Positions 34,490-36,786 of a stretch of DNA of 36,786 nucleotides are shown here, in pieces; position 1 is the stretch's first letter, and every line of letters begins with the position of its first letter. The notes under the pieces are model-generated. The model had not been told where the DNA came from and did no database searches. It worked only from the letters and a program-made list of their open reading frames with translations. The DNA comes from an uncultured Gammaproteobacteria bacterium (GTDB lineage Bacteria; Pseudomonadota; Gammaproteobacteria; GCA-001735895): assembly GCA_947260025.1 (NCBI GenBank), contig CAMYON010000026.1, forward strand, positions 1-36,786, written 5' to 3'. The translations under genes and the position numbers were made by a program.

Positions 34490-35680
34490 ATGGTGCGCCT
34501 CACTGGTATCCCCGAACCCGAGCGCAGCTACATCGCTGAGCTGGAATGTACTCCCTATGCGCACAAGCCATTTGCTCCGGCAGTCGACCCCGATCAGAGA
34601 CATGTCGCGATCGTCTCATCTGCCGGGCTGATTATTCGAGGCCAACGCCCAACGCTTGCGAACGATACGGGTTACCGGCCGATCCCTTCGGCGGTAGCGG
34701 ACAACGATATTCTCTGCAGCCATGTTTCCGTTAATTTCGATCGCAGCGGTTTCCAGCAGGACCTCAACGTGATGCTGCCGCGCGATCGATTAAAAGCACT
34801 TGAAACCGAGGGCAGCATCGGTAAAGCGGCCGATACCCACTACGCATTCATGGGTGCAACCCATCCAGATAAACTCGAAGACAAGGCGCGTGAAGTCGGC
34901 AGATCGATGCTGGCCCTGGGAGTAAATACCGTCGTCCTGGCGCCGGTGTGACCCAACTGCACGCGCGCCGTGAGCGGGCTGGCCCATTTCCTCGAAGACG
35001 AAGGTTTGTCGACCGTCGTTGTAGCCTTAGTGCGCGAGCACGCGGTGAAGATGCGACCACCGCGGGCACTGTGGGTGCCGTTTGAATTAGGCCGCCCGTT
35101 CGGGACACCCAACGATATCGAACTGCAACAGCGGGTTCTGAAAACGGCGTTGTCATTGCTGGACGAGCCTGGTCCTGAACCGCTATTACGAGATTATGCC
35201 GAAGAAGCCGATTATCGGGATGATGATGCGGGCTGGGTGTTTCCTGGGCTCGATACTGGGTCAGTAACCGCAGAATCCGAGTCTGCACTCCCCATTTGGC
35301 ACGAGGCTCGAAAGCGTTCCGGTCGAACTACCTTCGGTATCAGCGATTTATCACCTGCAGCGGCGATCGAATACATCAACCGTTACCATTCGACTGATCC
35401 GATGCCGAACCCGAAAGGGATGGCGCCGGTATCTCGCGCGCGATTTGCCATCGCCGATATCAAGGTGCTTTACTTTGAAACGGCACTGGCCGATGGTGGT
35501 CATCCGTCTTCTTACCAACTCAACGAATGGTTCTGGAACCAGACCCTTGCCGGCAAGATGATCCTCGATTTCCAGGATGCCGCACGTGTCGCCAATGATA
35601 AAAATCTACGCTTAATCGCGGGCTCCCTGGTTCCCGCGGAGCGGACTTACGAGTATCTGCAAAAGACCGGCGAGGAATAA
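34490..35680 (+). CDS. GrdB/PrdB-family selenoprotein 2 (in-frame UGA as Sec)
   Basis: A 396-residue protein split by UGA at 34949-34951 into two frames that join as LAPV-Sec-PNCTRAVSGL, Sec 154 with Cys 157. N-terminal blocks IVSSAGLIIRGQRP, SHVSVNFDRSGFQQDLNVML, YAFMGATHPDKL and, after Sec, PPRALWVPFELGRPFGTPND match selenoprotein 1 and the PrdB superfamily. The C-terminal 150 residues share YxET and WFW motifs (VLYFETAL, NEWFWNQTLAG) with the extension of selenoprotein 1. It follows tRNA-Sec by 130 bases. A weak AGG precedes the ATG. It could be a second subunit of a heteromer with selenoprotein 1 or a paralogue for another substrate. Confidence 0.88.
34963..34979 (+). promoter_or_regulatory. 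SECIS-like hairpin of selenoprotein 2
   Basis: The same hairpin as in selenoprotein 1, bases 12-28 after the UGA: G-C and C-G pairs, a G·G mismatch, then three G/C pairs and the loop CGUGA with the apical GU. It lies inside the codons for RAVSGL, so it is part of the coding sequence. Confidence 0.65.
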
Positions 35681-35693
35681 GATAAGTAATTCC

Positions 35694-35711
35694 TGGGGGA
35701 GAAAATCCCCA
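35694..35711 (+). terminator. Possible weak terminator between convergent genes
   Basis: TGGGGGA pairs with TCCCCA (one G bulged) around GAAAA, followed by TTGTT, between the selenoprotein 2 stop and the end of the DDAH-like gene on the other strand. The U-tract is short, so efficiency is doubtful. Confidence 0.45.
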
Positions 35712-35730
35712 TTGTTCCTGAAATCCTGCG

Positions 35731-36513
35731 TCAGAACCTCAGGGACAGACAGGACATCCCGCCATCCAGTTTGGCGCACTCGCTATTATTTATTTCGCGC
35801 ACCTCGTAACCTGCCTCGAGCAGATGATCACGAGTCCGGGGGAACCCGGCAGGCATCATGACAAACTGGTTGAAACGGATCGTGTTTGCTGCGGCTTCCT
35901 CGCCTTCGCAGGTGTGGATCACTCGATAATTCTCAAAGCAACCGGAAGCATCCAGGCGCCTGGTCGACAGAATGGTATCCGCATCCAGCAGCGAGCAATC
36001 TGTTTTGAAGTGCAGCACACCCTCGGGCGTCATTACCTCGCGCAGCGGGTAACCGAACTGACCGACTATTTCCGCCAGCTCCGCGACGCCAGCCTGATCG
36101 GTTCGGGCAGAACGACCCACCAGGATTTCGCGTGGCGTTGTGAGAATATCACCTCCCTCGATAAAGCCAGGCCCCTCGATTTCGAACACCTGGTCATAGA
36201 AATCGCGCAATACCGGGGCCATTTCGCCGACTTCCCCGAGACGAGACGGTGCGCCCGGGCGCATCAGGATGGCAACTTCAGGCAGGCAAAGCGCGACGTC
36301 TTCGACAAAGACGGAATCCGGGTAGGCCTCGACGGCAGGCAACTCGGTAACACTGGCACCGGCTTCTTTAAGCGTCGCGACATAGTGCGCGTGATCCCTG
36401 AGCATCTGGGCATGATCCGGGTTCCCCAGATCCTCAGCTCTCAAACCATTGACAATACTTTGAGCGGGCAGCCGCGTGATGGCCCGGCTAAACTCGTAAC
36501 AAGGTTCGCTCAA
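35731..36513 (-). CDS. Dimethylarginine dimethylaminohydrolase (DDAH)-like amidinohydrolase
   Basis: A 260-residue guanidino-hydrolase of the DDAH/arginine deiminase fold. DDAH converts dimethylarginine to citrulline and dimethylamine. Motifs are VFVEDVALCLPEVAIL, the substrate/catalytic block EGPGFIEGGDIL, the His in LHFKTDCSLLD and the nucleophile Cys in KLDGGMSCLSLRF near the C-terminus. It is full length for the short bacterial form. It is convergent with selenoprotein 2; whether it belongs to the same pathway (release of methylated amine) is unclear. Confidence 0.85.
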   Translation of the reverse strand: MSEPCYEFSRAITRLPAQSIVNGLRAEDLGNPDHAQMLRDHAHYVATLKEAGASVTELPAVEAYPDSVFVEDVALCLPEVAILMRPGAPSRLGEVGEMAPVLRDFYDQVFEIEGPGFIEGGDILTTPREILVGRSARTDQAGVAELAEIVGQFGYPLREVMTPEGVLHFKTDCSLLDADTILSTRRLDASGCFENYRVIHTCEGEEAAANTIRFNQFVMMPAGFPRTRDHLLEAGYEVREINNSECAKLDGGMSCLSLRF

Positions 36514-36556
36514 TACTGGATCTCCATTTCGGTCAGCTCAATTTTCACCACAATTC

Positions 36557-36658
36557 GGGGGACAGTATACCTATTTACTCGTACTCCAGGGACCGTCTAC
36601 AAACAGGTATACTGTCCCAGGAAAGCCGGAAACGTCTACAAATAGGTATACTGTCCCC
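36557..36658. repeat. REP/RAYT-style repeat cluster
   Basis: Three copies of a short element in about 100 bases. GGGGACAGTATACCTATTT (36557-36575) faces two copies in the opposite direction: AAACAGGTATACTGTCCC (36601-36618) and AAATAGGTATACTGTCCCC (36640-36658). The last two form a direct repeat with a 39-base step, each preceded by CGTCTAC. The layout resembles the intergenic repeats that REP-associated tyrosine transposases mobilise. No transposase is in the window. Confidence 0.65.
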
Positions 36659-36685
36659 GGCAAGCCCCCGGAAAGCCGAGAAAGT

Positions 36686-36786
36686 TTAGTCGCCCAATTG
36701 ATCGATCAGGGCGCGATGCAGATCCGTTTCAGTCAGGATGCCTACGATTTGACCATCGACGTCCAGAACCGGCAGGCCTCCGATTC
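36686..36786 (-). CDS. CBS-domain protein C-terminus (cut by window edge)
   Basis: The minus frame entering from the right edge and ending at TAA 36688-36686 gives GLPVLDVDGQIVGILTETDL and then HRALIDQLGD. This is the second half of a CBS domain (V-x-D-x-G-x-x-x-G-[IL]-x-T-x-x-D-L). CBS pairs bind adenine nucleotides and regulate enzymes, channels and transporters. The parent protein cannot be identified from 33 residues. Confidence 0.75.
   Translation of the reverse strand, partial: IGGLPVLDVDGQIVGILTETDLHRALIDQLGD

Noticed and set aside
36557-36658. CRISPR array at the repeat cluster.
   Set aside because: Only two direct copies with a 39-base step, one copy inverted, and the repeats hold a palindromic GTATAC core; no cas genes.

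Overview
The window looks like a chromosomal segment of a (probably marine) gammaproteobacterium of moderately high GC. This rests on protein families only: a GcvA-type LysR regulator, a Cry-DASH/photolyase/DUF2256 set, an NDUFA9-like epimerase, a DUF427 protein, a BamE-like protein and short REP/RAYT-style repeats. The genus cannot be named from sequence alone. Both ends cut through genes: a DUF3299 protein on the left and a CBS-domain protein on the right.

The left 16.8 kb is a mosaic of small, mostly independent units: a DUF3299 protein with a possible truncated permease remnant, conserved hypotheticals, a DUF4116 protein, a beta-barrel outer-membrane protein, an alpha/beta hydrolase, a YbaK-type deacylase, a LysR regulator, small hypotheticals, a GNAT enzyme, a Cof-type HAD phosphatase, a DmdA/GcvT-fold protein, a photolyase cluster (Cry-DASH, cryptochrome/photolyase, short DUF2256 gene), an epimerase plus DUF427 pair, three very small membrane proteins, a lipoprotein and a BamE-like protein.

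From about 17 kb to 36.5 kb there is one coherent locus. A leftward operon encodes a ProX/ProV/ProW-type quaternary-amine (betaine-like) ABC transporter, a cytoplasmic DMSO/biotin-sulfoxide-reductase-type molybdoenzyme, a GcvT-fold protein and a CitE-like lyase. Divergent from it are a TetR regulator, a Gfa-type (formaldehyde-activating-like) protein and a second GcvT-fold protein. Next come a selenoprotein on the minus strand and, divergent from it, an iron-type alcohol dehydrogenase, selA, selB, tRNA-Sec (selC) and a second selenoprotein. A DDAH-like hydrolase follows.

The main discovery is that two pairs of adjacent open frames (28167-29402 minus; 34490-35680 plus) are each one selenoprotein interrupted by an in-frame UGA in a Sec-x-x-Cys motif. 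They belong to the glycine/betaine/sarcosine/D-proline reductase selenoprotein B (GrdB/PrdB) superfamily but carry a long extra C-terminal region. A 26-nt stretch after each UGA is identical in the two diverged paralogues and folds by hand into a bacterial SECIS-like hairpin at the expected distance. The genes for Sec synthesis (selA), Sec-specific elongation (selB) and tRNA-Sec lie between them. The two divergent intergenic regions of the locus (25.8 kb and 29.5 kb) share an ungapped ~90-bp promoter/operator module with a 9-9-9 inverted repeat, which suggests one TetR-controlled regulon. My working model is import of a methylated onium compound (betaine, sulfonium or oxide), its demethylation through GcvT-fold enzymes with formaldehyde/C1 disposal, and a selenoprotein redox or cleavage step of unknown chemistry. 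The substrate is inference.
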